Source: Cecembia calidifontis (GTDB lineage Bacteria > Bacteroidota > Bacteroidia > Cytophagales > Cyclobacteriaceae). Taken from it: a stretch of DNA of 64,000 nucleotides. The stretch spans positions 4,138,501 through 4,202,500 of the forward strand of contig NZ_SGXG01000001.1 of NCBI RefSeq assembly GCF_004216715.1, read 5' to 3'. Positions 1 to 7,286 of the stretch are shown piece by piece (positions within the stretch are counted from its first letter, which is position 1; every line of letters begins with the position of its first letter). The notes under the pieces were generated by a model. The model was given only the letters and a program-made list of their open reading frames with translations, was not told where the DNA came from and made no database searches. The position numbers and the translations under genes are program-made.

Positions 1-795
1 CGGATATACCTGGACTACATGACCGGGGAAAGGGCGGAAAAAGCCACCTACAAAGACATCCTGCAGTACGTGGACTACCTCAGGAAGAAACACAAAAACC
101 CGAGGACGGTCAACAGGATGCTTTACGGGGCAAAGTCCTGGCACAACTGGCTGCTGCATACCGGAAAGCGGGAAGACCATCCCTGCAGGTTTTTGAGGCT
201 GAGGGATGCCAAAGGGCAGGACATCCAGTTGCAGGATCTTTTTTCTTCAACTGAACTCGAACAGCTGATGGAAAGGAAGGAACGCTATGAAAGCGTAAGG
301 ACCAGGAACCAAGTAATCGTCAGTCTGCTGATCTACCAGGGCTTACGGTTGAAGGAAACAGAACAGTTGCGGTTAGAGGATGTTGACCTGGAAGCAGGGA
401 CAGTCCACAGCAGGGGCATGGCCAAGACACTGCCAAGAACCCTGAAGATGAAGCCCAAACAGATCATGCTTTTTTACAGGTATATCCACGAAATACGGCC
501 CAAAACCATCAGCGAAGACACCGATCAACTGATCCTGAACATCCGGGGAAAGGCCATCAAAGCCGATGATATCAACTACTTGGTGGAAACCTTCCGGGAT
601 CTCTTTCCGGAAAGGAAACTGAATGCCCAGACCATCCGGCAGAGCGTGATCGCCAACCTGTTGAAAGAGGGAAAGGACTTACGGGTAGTCCAGGTGTTCG
701 CAGGACATAAAAACCCGAGTTCGACGGAGCGGTACAGGCAGACGGGCTTGGATGAACTGAAAGCTGCGGTACAGAAACACCATCCGCTGGGGTAG
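1..795 (+). CDS. Tyrosine recombinase/integrase, 5' end outside window
   Basis: Site-specific tyrosine recombinase. The frame is open to base 1 (an in-frame ATG lies at 19), so the N-terminus is missing. Counting from that ATG, an SAM-like core-binding part covers about residues 1-65 and the catalytic domain about 75-245. Visible catalytic residues are Arg110 (GLRLKE), Arg207, His230 (AGHKN) and the Tyr239 nucleophile (STERY). At the usual HxxR position the sequence reads QTIR, so the first His is replaced by Gln204. It is followed by noncoding GC-rich DNA and Rhs debris, which fits an integrated element. Its own element and attachment site cannot be named from the window. Confidence 0.88.
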   Translation, partial: RIYLDYMTGERAEKATYKDILQYVDYLRKKHKNPRTVNRMLYGAKSWHNWLLHTGKREDHPCRFLRLRDAKGQDIQLQDLFSSTELEQLMERKERYESVRTRNQVIVSLLIYQGLRLKETEQLRLEDVDLEAGTVHSRGMAKTLPRTLKMKPKQIMLFYRYIHEIRPKTISEDTDQLILNIRGKAIKADDINYLVETFRDLFPERKLNAQTIRQSVIANLLKEGKDLRVVQVFAGHKNPSSTERYRQTGLDELKAAVQKHHPLG

Positions 796-1544
796 TGCTC
801 CGAAGGGAGGTTTGCAGTAAAGACAACGGTCACAGGTAAAGCGGCGTTCGTCATCGTCATCCGGCAAAAAGCCACGCCAGCACTCACGGCATTGTTTTAT
901 GGAGTGTTTGTTTTTTAAGGCATAAAACAGAGCCGTTCGCCCTTCGGGTCCGCCGCGGCGGATGCTGTCATGTCTTTTGCAGTTCCTCCCTCTTCCTCAC
1001 GGCAGGCTACTTTGTCTGCTTTTGCCGCTTCACTTCGTTACGTTCGTTCCTCACTTCACTACGTTCAGCCGCAACGCATCCACCGCCTGCCATAATTTTG
1101 CTCGCCTGCGGGTCGCTGCGGGCTGCGGCTTGACTTTGTTTATTTGCCTCCGGCAGGTAGGTAAGCCTTGTGTAAGTTCCGCTTCACTCCGGGTTTTTGT
1201 ATAAGAAAAAATTACAAAAACCCTGCGTTACGCTCCACACATAGCTGCAAAACGCCCTCGTTCCTGCGGGCTTCCTTTGCAGCACCCTTGCTCCACTCGC
1301 TGGCGGCTCGCAACCTCCGTTCGTTCCTCTCTCCGGTGGCTTGGCCGTTCGGACTGCAACCCGTTCCGTTCGTGCCTCTCTCCACTCATTGCAGCCTCCG
1401 TCCAGCCGTTTAGCTCAAGGCTGTTTTTCCTGCGTTTACGCTCCATCCGACCCACAGGATCCCCGACAGGTAAGGAATGGTTAAGGGTTGATTATTCGTC
1501 CAAAAAGAATAAAAAAGGGCAGCAAAGCTAAGTTCCAGGCTGAC

Positions 1545-1595
1545 AAAAAAGCAAGGGTATATAAACGGCTCGTTCCTCACCGCCCTTGCTTTTTT
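1545..1595. terminator. Strong 13-bp inverted repeat, bidirectional terminator-like
   Basis: Perfect arms 1545-1557 (AAAAAAGCAAGGG) and 1583-1595 (CCCTTGCTTTTTT) around a 25-nt loop. A-tracts and T-tracts sit at the stem ends, so it could stop transcription from either side. Confidence 0.55.
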
Positions 1596-1688
1596 GCATC
1601 CTTCCACTTGATGGAGGGCTTTCTTTTTTTTCCTTTTTTCTTTTGGAAAAATAATGTTGAAGGGGTTGTTCCGATGCAGGCAGGCACA

Positions 1689-1759
1689 GTGTCCAACCGG
1701 ACACGGCAAGTTGTGTTTTGAGCAGCCCGAAATAAATCGAGCAGCTCAAAACTACTTGC
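1689..1759. repeat. Two adjacent inverted repeats, oriT-like arrangement
   Basis: GTGTCC (1689-1694) and GGACAC (1699-1704) form a short perfect hairpin. Immediately after it, GCAAGT..TTTTGAGC (1706-1723) pairs with GCTCAAAACTACTTGC (1744-1759) except for a small internal bulge. Two nested-looking hairpins beside an integrase resemble transfer-origin or recombinase-binding DNA. No relaxase gene is in the window, so this is inference only. Confidence 0.3.
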
Positions 1760-1881
1760 TTAAAAAACTCCAAAGTCGCTTTTTCTTTTTTCAAATGAAC
1801 GGCCACGCAGTGAACTGAAAAAGGGTCAAATCCCTGCGGGGCTTTTGTTCAGATGAAAGAAAAAAGTAAGGTGAAAATTAG

Positions 1882-1889
1882 TATCTTTG
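1882..1889 (+). promoter_or_regulatory. Bacteroidetes -7 box TATCTTTG
   Basis: A perfect TAnnTTTG match ends 6 nt before the ATG of the Rhs fragment at 1896. No TTG lies at the usual 19-21 nt spacing upstream. If it is used, the message would be nearly leaderless. Confidence 0.35.
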
Positions 1890-1895
1890 CCGCCA

Positions 1896-2705
1896 ATGGG
1901 TTGCCTGAAACTGACATATAACCAAGCTTTTGAAACCCCGCTGAAAGTCGTATATAGAACGGCAGCAGCGGAGCAAAAAAGCGTACAGAGGTTTTTAAGG
2001 GTGGATCCGCTGGCGGAGGCAGCACCAGATTGGACACCTTACCGCTATGGTTTCAACAATCCTGTTAAGTTTATCGATCCGAATGGGATGTTTGAGTATG
2101 TAAGAGGAGGATATGGAGAGATGATCGAGGTTGGTAGCGTGGCTTACTATAGTGGTAGTACGATGGATTTCGAAGGAAACGATATATTGCCCTCGAAAAC
2201 GGTAACAATAAAAATAGATGATGGAAGTGAAATTTCAATTACCACCGGCCGAGGTACTTTAGACAATCAGAGTAGTCTACAAAATTTGGCAAATATGTTG
2301 TCCAAGGCCAAACCAGGAGATAAACTAAGTGATTTTTTAGAATTCGATTTTTTCGATAATTTCAAAAAGGTGGGAGATCTCGGAGGCGGGTACAGAAATT
2401 CAGGGAAGATTAATGGTACAAGCATAGAAATGTATACAGGTGAAAATATAACATTTAATCGCTTTGTGTTTTATGGAGAAGGCAGGGCTAGGTCCTATGA
2501 ATTTGGTTTTACAAGAGAAAACCTATTAGAGTCAAACTTCCCAAAAGTCAATCCTCTAAATAATAAGGAATTTTCTAATCCCTATGGTATAAGGTTAAAA
2601 GGCTTTTTTGATGAAAGAAGAAGTAATATTGGAACCATACGCTTTAACGATTGGAGCCTATTTGAAAACTTCTCCCAAACTCTATTAAAAGGTATTGGAC
2701 TATGA
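1896..2705 (+). CDS. Orphan Rhs core fragment with unknown C-terminal toxin domain
   Basis: A short 269-residue protein. Residues 1-10 (MGCLKLTY) and 32-64 (RFLRVDPLAE.., NNPVKFIDPNG) are the Rhs repeat-associated core found just before the variable toxin of Bacteroidetes polymorphic toxins. The long repeat shell that normally precedes it is absent. Residues 65-269 are a variable domain I do not recognise, following the core junction as toxin tips do. ATG 1896 is preferred over an upstream TTG at 1887. The stop overlaps the next gene by 4 bp (ATGA), as toxin/immunity pairs often do. It is probably a displaced orphan cassette serving as a recombination reservoir. A role as an active effector is uncertain. 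Confidence 0.7.
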   Translation: MGCLKLTYNQAFETPLKVVYRTAAAEQKSVQRFLRVDPLAEAAPDWTPYRYGFNNPVKFIDPNGMFEYVRGGYGEMIEVGSVAYYSGSTMDFEGNDILPSKTVTIKIDDGSEISITTGRGTLDNQSSLQNLANMLSKAKPGDKLSDFLEFDFFDNFKKVGDLGGGYRNSGKINGTSIEMYTGENITFNRFVFYGEGRARSYEFGFTRENLLESNFPKVNPLNNKEFSNPYGIRLKGFFDERRSNIGTIRFNDWSLFENFSQTLLKGIGL

Positions 2706-3121
2706 TTAATTTAAGGTATTTAATATTCATTATCCTGATTCTATCCGGGTGTTCTTCAAAAAATCTTAAAAATCTGCTTTTGGGAGCCTGGTGGGGAACT
2801 CAAGAAGATTCTACATATTTTGAAATATATTTTAACGAAAAAGAATTTGTGTTTAATCACGAAGCGTATGGACCAATCGAGTATAAATACAGAGTCTATG
2901 ATGACTCCATTAAGGTATTTACCAATAGCAATGGACGTTCAAAAAACTGGAAAACAGTACAGATTTCAGATTCTATACTAATTCTTACATCTGATCATGA
3001 GGAACTTATTCTAAATAGAATTATATTAACAGAAGGTTATTTTGATTTAAGAGTAGATAGCATTGCTTTTGAGAATTTTCAAGAAAACTTTATTCAAAGG
3101 TATTTGCGAAAAAGGGAATAA
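2702..3121 (+). CDS. Putative immunity lipoprotein of the first Rhs module
   Basis: A 139-residue protein with a hydrophobic leader and a lipobox ending at Cys17 (LSGC), so probably a lipoprotein. The mature part is a small beta-rich domain (WWGTQEDSTYFEIYF..., like a lipocalin or DUF-type fold) of unknown family. Its 4-bp overlap with the preceding Rhs toxin is the main reason to call it the cognate immunity protein, which would place protection in the periplasm. AT content is high relative to housekeeping genes in this window. Confidence 0.5.
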   Translation: MINLRYLIFIILILSGCSSKNLKNLLLGAWWGTQEDSTYFEIYFNEKEFVFNHEAYGPIEYKYRVYDDSIKVFTNSNGRSKNWKTVQISDSILILTSDHEELILNRIILTEGYFDLRVDSIAFENFQENFIQRYLRKRE

Positions 3122-3181
3122 AAAAGCTTAATTGAGACCATCACTTACACAAGTGTAAATCTCTTTGATTTTGGACAACGA

Positions 3182-3919
3182 ATGTATGACCCAGCAATAG
3201 GCCGTTTTAACCGCATAGACAGGTTTTTTGAGAAATACTATGGGATGTCTCCCTACCAATATGCAGCAAATAATCCAATAAGGTATATTGATGTAAATGG
3301 TGATTCAATCTCTGTTAATGTAATTCAAGGAGGAGGGAAAAACGGAAGGGATCTGTATCAAATACATGTTAGTGGAAAAATAGTTGATAACACTTCCAAA
3401 GGAATGAGTTTTAAACAACTCAATAGAATTTCTTCCCAAATTAGTAAGCAAATTGAAAAATCTTTCACTGGCAAGGACTCCAATATAGAGTTTAGAGCTA
3501 CAACAGATATTTCCGTTGCTGATGCGAATAATCCTCTGCAATCAAGTGACCATGCCTTCCGCATTGTTGATGATGTTGCTACTGCGGTTGGTCAAACTGA
3601 TCCACCCGGAGGGAATATAGAGGGATTTGGACCCGTTGGGCAAAATGTCGTTTACGTGGAAAGAGGCGGAAACTATTCTAGAACAGGAGCACATGAACTA
3701 GGACATAGTGCAGGTCTGGGGCATCCTAAAAATGAAATTAATCCAGCAACAGGCGCTCCTTATACTACTAATGATTTCCCTGGCAACTTGATGCATCAGT
3801 CACAGGATAGGAATTCTGCGGGTCAGCCAGTGGCAGGAACCAAAATTGAAGGATGGCAAGTTCAAAAAATCCAGAGACTATATAGCATTCCAGCACTTAA
3901 CAGGGGAAGACAACGATGA
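3182..3919 (+). CDS. Orphan Rhs core fragment with metzincin protease toxin domain
   Basis: Rhs core sequence (FDFGQRMYDPAIGRF, MSPYQYAANNPIRYID) runs from 3122 in frame, but the frame starts directly after the previous stop and the first ATG is 3182, so the core is truncated. Residues 41-245 are the toxin part. HELGHSAGLGH at 171-181 is a complete HExxHxxGxxH zinc site, and NLMHQ around Met204 fits the metzincin Met-turn. The predicted activity is zinc endopeptidase of matrixin-like type; the substrate is unknown. The stop overlaps the downstream gene by 4 bp. It could be a silent cassette activated by recombination with a full-length rhs gene elsewhere, or translated alone from 3182. Confidence 0.75.
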   Translation: MYDPAIGRFNRIDRFFEKYYGMSPYQYAANNPIRYIDVNGDSISVNVIQGGGKNGRDLYQIHVSGKIVDNTSKGMSFKQLNRISSQISKQIEKSFTGKDSNIEFRATTDISVADANNPLQSSDHAFRIVDDVATAVGQTDPPGGNIEGFGPVGQNVVYVERGGNYSRTGAHELGHSAGLGHPKNEINPATGAPYTTNDFPGNLMHQSQDRNSAGQPVAGTKIEGWQVQKIQRLYSIPALNRGRQR

Positions 3920-4359
3920 GACAACTTGTGCTATTTTTCATTTTGATTGGCAATGTTCTTCTATATCCGTCTGAATGTATTGGATTGCAGAAAAAGCCGA
4001 CAGAATTTTATATAATTTTTGGATCAGGGTTTAGAAGTGATACTATATCCTTATTCATCAATGATGTAAAGATTGCATGCCAGATAGTTTTAAACAGTGA
4101 CCCTATTACAGGAATTGGAGAAGGGGCAAGTATCCAATTTAAAAATGACTGTTTAATGATTTTTGATCAAAAATTAAATCTGATTGAAAGTAAACCTTTT
4201 CAAAAATCAAACAGGATAAGAATCATTATACACATTAATGATCTCCCCTACGAATTAGTTGCTGATTTTAAAAAAGGGAAATATATAGTTATAAGTAAAC
4301 ACTGGTATTACTATAATGTCTATTTGAATCATTATAAAAAGCCTGTAGTTTTTGAATGA
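3916..4359 (+). CDS. Putative immunity protein of the metzincin Rhs module
   Basis: A 147-residue protein with an N-terminal signal peptide (MRQLVLFFILIGNVLLYPSEC) and a beta-rich mature domain of no family I know. It starts inside the stop of the metzincin gene (ATGA overlap). By position and export signal it is the likely periplasmic inhibitor of that protease. A hairpin-free AT-rich stretch follows, then remnants of other genes. Confidence 0.5.
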   Translation: MRQLVLFFILIGNVLLYPSECIGLQKKPTEFYIIFGSGFRSDTISLFINDVKIACQIVLNSDPITGIGEGASIQFKNDCLMIFDQKLNLIESKPFQKSNRIRIIIHINDLPYELVADFKKGKYIVISKHWYYYNVYLNHYKKPVVFE

Positions 4360-4399
4360 GGTAAAATAAAACAAGCCAAGGCAAGATGCTTTGGCTTTT

Positions 4400-4573
4400 T
4401 CATTGAATAGCTTTGAGCTTTACGTTATTTATCATGGCATCGAGGGCGTACAGGATACATGCTTTATCCTGATCGGGGAACTTGGCGATATCATTGAGCC
4501 TTTTGAGCATGGAGGGGTCTTTGAGCAGTTCCCTGTCCTCAGTCTCCCCAACTGGGTGAAGTTTAGCCAAGGG
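4400..4573 (-). pseudogene. C-terminal remnant of an XRE-type HTH regulator
   Basis: On the minus strand a 57-residue frame ends in LNDIAKFPDQDKACILYALD followed by AMINNVKLKAIQ and a stop at 4400-4402. This is the C-terminal tail typical of Bacteroidetes XRE-family regulators. The frame meets a TAG at 4574-4576 and the HTH itself is missing. It is a decayed fragment, probably left by rearrangement of the accessory region. A plus-strand ORF over the same bases is its antisense shadow. Confidence 0.5.
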
Positions 4574-4703
4574 CTAGGTGTAGATTGCCCACTCTACCTT
4601 CCGGCTACTCGCTAAATAGCTTCACCGAAGCTATCCATAACGTTCGCCCCTACCTTCTTATTTTTGGAATTTGTAATTCCAGTTTTTACACATTACTTTA
4701 GGT

Positions 4704-4781
4704 ATGGGAGATGCTTATCAGATCAAAGATCAGGAAATGCCGTACTTTCTAATGGACCTGCTACATTTGATTGGACATTAA
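4704..4781 (+). pseudogene. N-terminal scrap of a REP-type (Y1) transposase
   Basis: The 25-codon frame MGDAYQIKDQEMPYFL.. resembles the first residues of Bacteroidetes Y1 (REP-associated tyrosine) transposases, then departs from the family and stops. No catalytic HuH or Tyr motif follows. The remainder of 4574-4939 holds no gene I can support. It reads as a degraded insertion in the same accessory strip. Confidence 0.3.
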
Positions 4782-4939
4782 GTTAGCTAGATTAACTTAG
4801 TAGATATGGAAAAGAAAAAAGAAGGTCACACAAATTCTTAGGAAGAAGCATCAACTGGTTGGGATCATAGTCTTTAAAGACTATATTTAAGTCTTGTTTT
4901 TTCCACACCTCAAAATAACCATTTTGAGTAAAACAAGAA

Positions 4940-4969
4940 AAAGGCTGCCCGAGAAATCAGGAAGCCTTT
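4940..4969 (-). terminator. Terminator after the YceI gene
   Basis: Stem AAAGGCT/AGCCTTT with a 16-nt loop. On the minus strand it is followed by TTCTTGTTTT. It lies 55 nt beyond the YceI stop. Confidence 0.5.
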
Positions 4970-5024
4970 CAAATTTTTAAAGAGACTTATGAGACAGACT
5001 CTTTCTTTATTAAAATCACTTCAA

Positions 5025-5741
5025 TTAGTTTGCCTGAATATCAAACTGAACACTTACAGTGTTGTAAATAAACTGATCTTTTGCTTTGTCTACTGCATTG
5101 CTTTCGTCCCCGTAAGATAAGCCCCAGGCAGTTCTGTCGATATTGAAACCTGCCTTGGCAGTAACAGTTCCGTTGGAAACAGACACTCTTGCAGGGAATT
5201 TGATGTTTTTGGTAGTGCCTCTCATAGTCAGGTTACCGGAGATCCAGTGCGTTGGATTACCTGCCAACTCAGAATCTTTGGCTGGAGTGAAGTCAGTAAC
5301 AAACTCGTCTTTGTCTTCGATTGAACCAGCAGAGAAAGGCTCAACACCTGTCAATTCAAAAACTGCCTGCGGAAAGTTTGCGGCATCAAAGAAGTCTGCA
5401 GACTGCAAGTGACCCCAGAGCTTAGGATAGTTTTCGTTACTTTCTTCCATATCCTCAATTTTTAGACCTGTAATGTCAAAAACAAACCTTGCACCTGTCA
5501 AAGCATCGCCTTCTACCATTACTTCTCCTTCTGTCACAGGTATGAAGCCCCAGTGCTTGCCTGCTGGCTTATAACCCGTCCAGTTGATTTTGCTCGAAGA
5601 AGGATCCACAGTCAAGGTTACACCGGAACCTGCTGCTACTTCTTGTGCATCGCCTGTTTCAACGGTATTGTTACCAGGACCACAAGCAACTACCATTAAC
5701 ACTGCTGCTAGAAACAAACCAGTTTTTTGCAATAATTTCAT
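5025..5741 (-). CDS. YceI-family lipoprotein
   Basis: A periplasmic or outer-membrane lipid-binding-type protein of the YceI family (lipocalin-like barrel holding isoprenoid or other long hydrophobic ligands). ATG 5741 gives MKLLQKTGLFLAAVLMVVACG, a signal peptide with a lipobox Cys. An upstream in-frame ATG at 5783 would spoil this signal. The mature domain shows family features: SKINWTGYKPAGKHWGFIPV near the start, LWGHLQSADFFDAANFPQA in the middle and GNLTMRGTTKNIKFPA near the end. It is monocistronic with its own terminator and divergent from the next gene. The true ligand is unknown. Confidence 0.9.
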   Translation of the reverse strand: MKLLQKTGLFLAAVLMVVACGPGNNTVETGDAQEVAAGSGVTLTVDPSSSKINWTGYKPAGKHWGFIPVTEGEVMVEGDALTGARFVFDITGLKIEDMEESNENYPKLWGHLQSADFFDAANFPQAVFELTGVEPFSAGSIEDKDEFVTDFTPAKDSELAGNPTHWISGNLTMRGTTKNIKFPARVSVSNGTVTAKAGFNIDRTAWGLSYGDESNAVDKAKDQFIYNTVSVQFDIQAN

Positions 5742-5829
5742 AAGTTTTGATCGTTTAGTTTCATAAATTAAATGTATATACACGAAAACTTAAACGGCTA
5801 AAAAAAGTTCACAATTCTTCAAAAAAAAA

Positions 5830-5837
5830 TAACTTTG
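5830..5837 (+). promoter_or_regulatory. -7 box TAACTTTG upstream of the gamma-CA gene
   Basis: An exact TAnnTTTG match 43 nt before the ATG at 5881. The -33 TTG is weak. Confidence 0.4.
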
Positions 5838-5880
5838 AAGCCATCAATTTGCTAAGCATCAGAAAATCAAATCAAAAAAA

Positions 5881-6393
5881 ATGGCCTTAATAAAAAGTGT
5901 AAGAGGATTTGAGCCGGAGTTTGGAGAAAACTGCTGGCTGGCAGACAATGCCACTATTGTGGGGGATGTAAAAATGGGGAAAAACTGTACTGTTTGGTTC
6001 AATGCAGTGGTAAGGGGGGATGTACATGAGATCAGAATCGGTGATGACACCAATATTCAGGACGGAGCTGTAATTCATTGTACTTATCAAAAAGCCGGGA
6101 CTTATATTGGCAGTAAAGTATCCATAGCCCACAATGCCATAGTTCATGGCTGTACTATCCATGATAATGTGCTGATAGGAATGGGCGCCATTGTGATGGA
6201 CAATGCTATAGTTCATTCAGGAGCCGTAATTGCTGCAGGGGCAGTGGTGTTGGCCGGAACAGTTGTCGAACCAAACAGTATTTATTCTGGTATGCCCGCC
6301 AAGAAAGTGAAAGATACAGGCCCTGAGATGTTGGAAGTCATTCAAAGGACTGCCAGAAATTATCCAATGTATGCTGAATGGTTCAAAAAATGA
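5881..6393 (+). CDS. Gamma-carbonic-anhydrase-like hexapeptide protein
   Basis: A 170-residue left-handed beta-helix protein of the YrdA/PaaY/gamma-CA group. Hexapeptide repeats run through residues 15-140 (for example IGDDTNIQDGAVIHC, IAHNAIVHGC). The three metal-ligand His of gamma-CA enzymes are plausible in VIHC (about 70), IAHN (about 87) and VHGC (about 92). It forms homotrimers in characterised relatives. Carbonic anhydrase activity is likely but not certain, because several YrdA-like proteins show little activity. It is a single gene with a TAACTTTG promoter box upstream. Confidence 0.88.
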   Translation: MALIKSVRGFEPEFGENCWLADNATIVGDVKMGKNCTVWFNAVVRGDVHEIRIGDDTNIQDGAVIHCTYQKAGTYIGSKVSIAHNAIVHGCTIHDNVLIGMGAIVMDNAIVHSGAVIAAGAVVLAGTVVEPNSIYSGMPAKKVKDTGPEMLEVIQRTARNYPMYAEWFKK

Positions 6394-6557
6394 CAAAAAA
6401 CTTTCAGTTTAAAATTCCATGTCACCCATAAAAGAATTCTTTTTTGGGAATAAAATTCTGTGATTTTATAATTTACTTCCGTGTCGAAATTCTTTCACTT
6501 TATTTTTTTGGATATACCCAAAAGCCCACTATTTTTATTAACCATCAAGCTGAAAAT

Positions 6558-7271
6558 ATGAAAGAAGAATATTTTAAGTGGTACTCTCCCCACCTCCACC
6601 GGGATGTAGAAATGCTGGTTTTTGGACATAGAGGATATCCTGTGGTCCTTTTCCCTACTTCCATGGGTTCTTTTCATGAAAATAGAGATATGGGTCTTGT
6701 CGGTTCCGCGCATTGGTTTTTGGAACAGGGGCTTGTTCAGATTTACTGTCCTGAAAGTAATGACCGAAACAGTTTTTACAACAAACATATCCACCCCCAT
6801 CAGCGGATCCAAAACCACATTGCTTATGACAAAATGATTTGTCATGAAATTGTAGAAAGAGTCAGGCACAATACAGGCACCGGCAAAGTTACAGTAGCTG
6901 GATGTAGCTTTGGGGGCTACCATGCAGCCAATTTTGCCTTTCGGCATCCAGGTTATGTCAGCCACATGTTTTCCATGTCAGGTGCTTTCGAAATCCGGAA
7001 CTTTATGGACGGGTACAAACATGATGACATTTATTATAATTCTCCGTTGGAGTTCCTCCCCGGTCTCCATGACAGAGAATTGTGGAATATGGATATCGTT
7101 TTGGGCACTTCCAACTGGGACATTTGCTTTGACTCCAATATTAGATTGAGCGATGTGCTAGAAGCCAAAGGAATCAGACACTGGCTGGATGTGAGAAGGG
7201 ACAAGCATCATGACTGGCCGGTTTGGAGAGAAATGTTTCCTCATTATTTATCAAGAATCAAATTCAACTAA
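6558..7271 (+). CDS. Esterase-family alpha/beta hydrolase of the ligase cluster
   Basis: A 237-residue putative esterase (esterase D-like family). ATG 6558 is chosen because the family begins near MKEEYFKWYSPHLHRDVEM; the upstream frame to 6444 is not conserved-looking. The nucleophile elbow is GCSFGGYHA, and a C-terminal HHDWPVW carries the probable catalytic His. No signal peptide is seen, so it should be cytoplasmic. It lies 15 nt upstream of an ATP-grasp gene and appears to be the first gene of the amide-ligase cluster. A hydrolase here may release or trim the ligated product, which is inference. Confidence 0.8.
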   Translation: MKEEYFKWYSPHLHRDVEMLVFGHRGYPVVLFPTSMGSFHENRDMGLVGSAHWFLEQGLVQIYCPESNDRNSFYNKHIHPHQRIQNHIAYDKMICHEIVERVRHNTGTGKVTVAGCSFGGYHAANFAFRHPGYVSHMFSMSGAFEIRNFMDGYKHDDIYYNSPLEFLPGLHDRELWNMDIVLGTSNWDICFDSNIRLSDVLEAKGIRHWLDVRRDKHHDWPVWREMFPHYLSRIKFN

Positions 7272-7286
7272 TCAACACATAGCTTT

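Larger units (their letters stand above)
796..1881. other. GC-rich noncoding stretch, probable mobile-element end
   Basis: About 1.1 kb without a convincing gene. Bases 900-1450 are much richer in GC than the rest of the window, and the short ORFs there have no family character. From about 1500 on there are several inverted repeats, listed separately. The composition and position next to a recombinase suggest the noncoding end of an integrative or mobilisable element. On the minus strand between about 680 and 960 a reading frame without a clear start contains CREC and CDRC pairs like a zinc ribbon. It overlaps the recombinase and is not called as a gene. Confidence 0.5.

Noticed and set aside
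572..887. Three minus-strand ORFs over the end of the integrase
   Set aside because: They overlap the integrase coding strand in shadow frames. Only the CxxC-bearing frame had any family character, and it has no start.
962..1531. Several ORFs in the GC-rich strip on both strands
   Set aside because: Low-complexity, no start context, compositions unlike proteins, and mutually overlapping in all frames.
4391..4615. Plus-strand 74-codon ORF
   Set aside because: It is the antisense of the HTH-regulator remnant, whose minus-strand translation is family-like.
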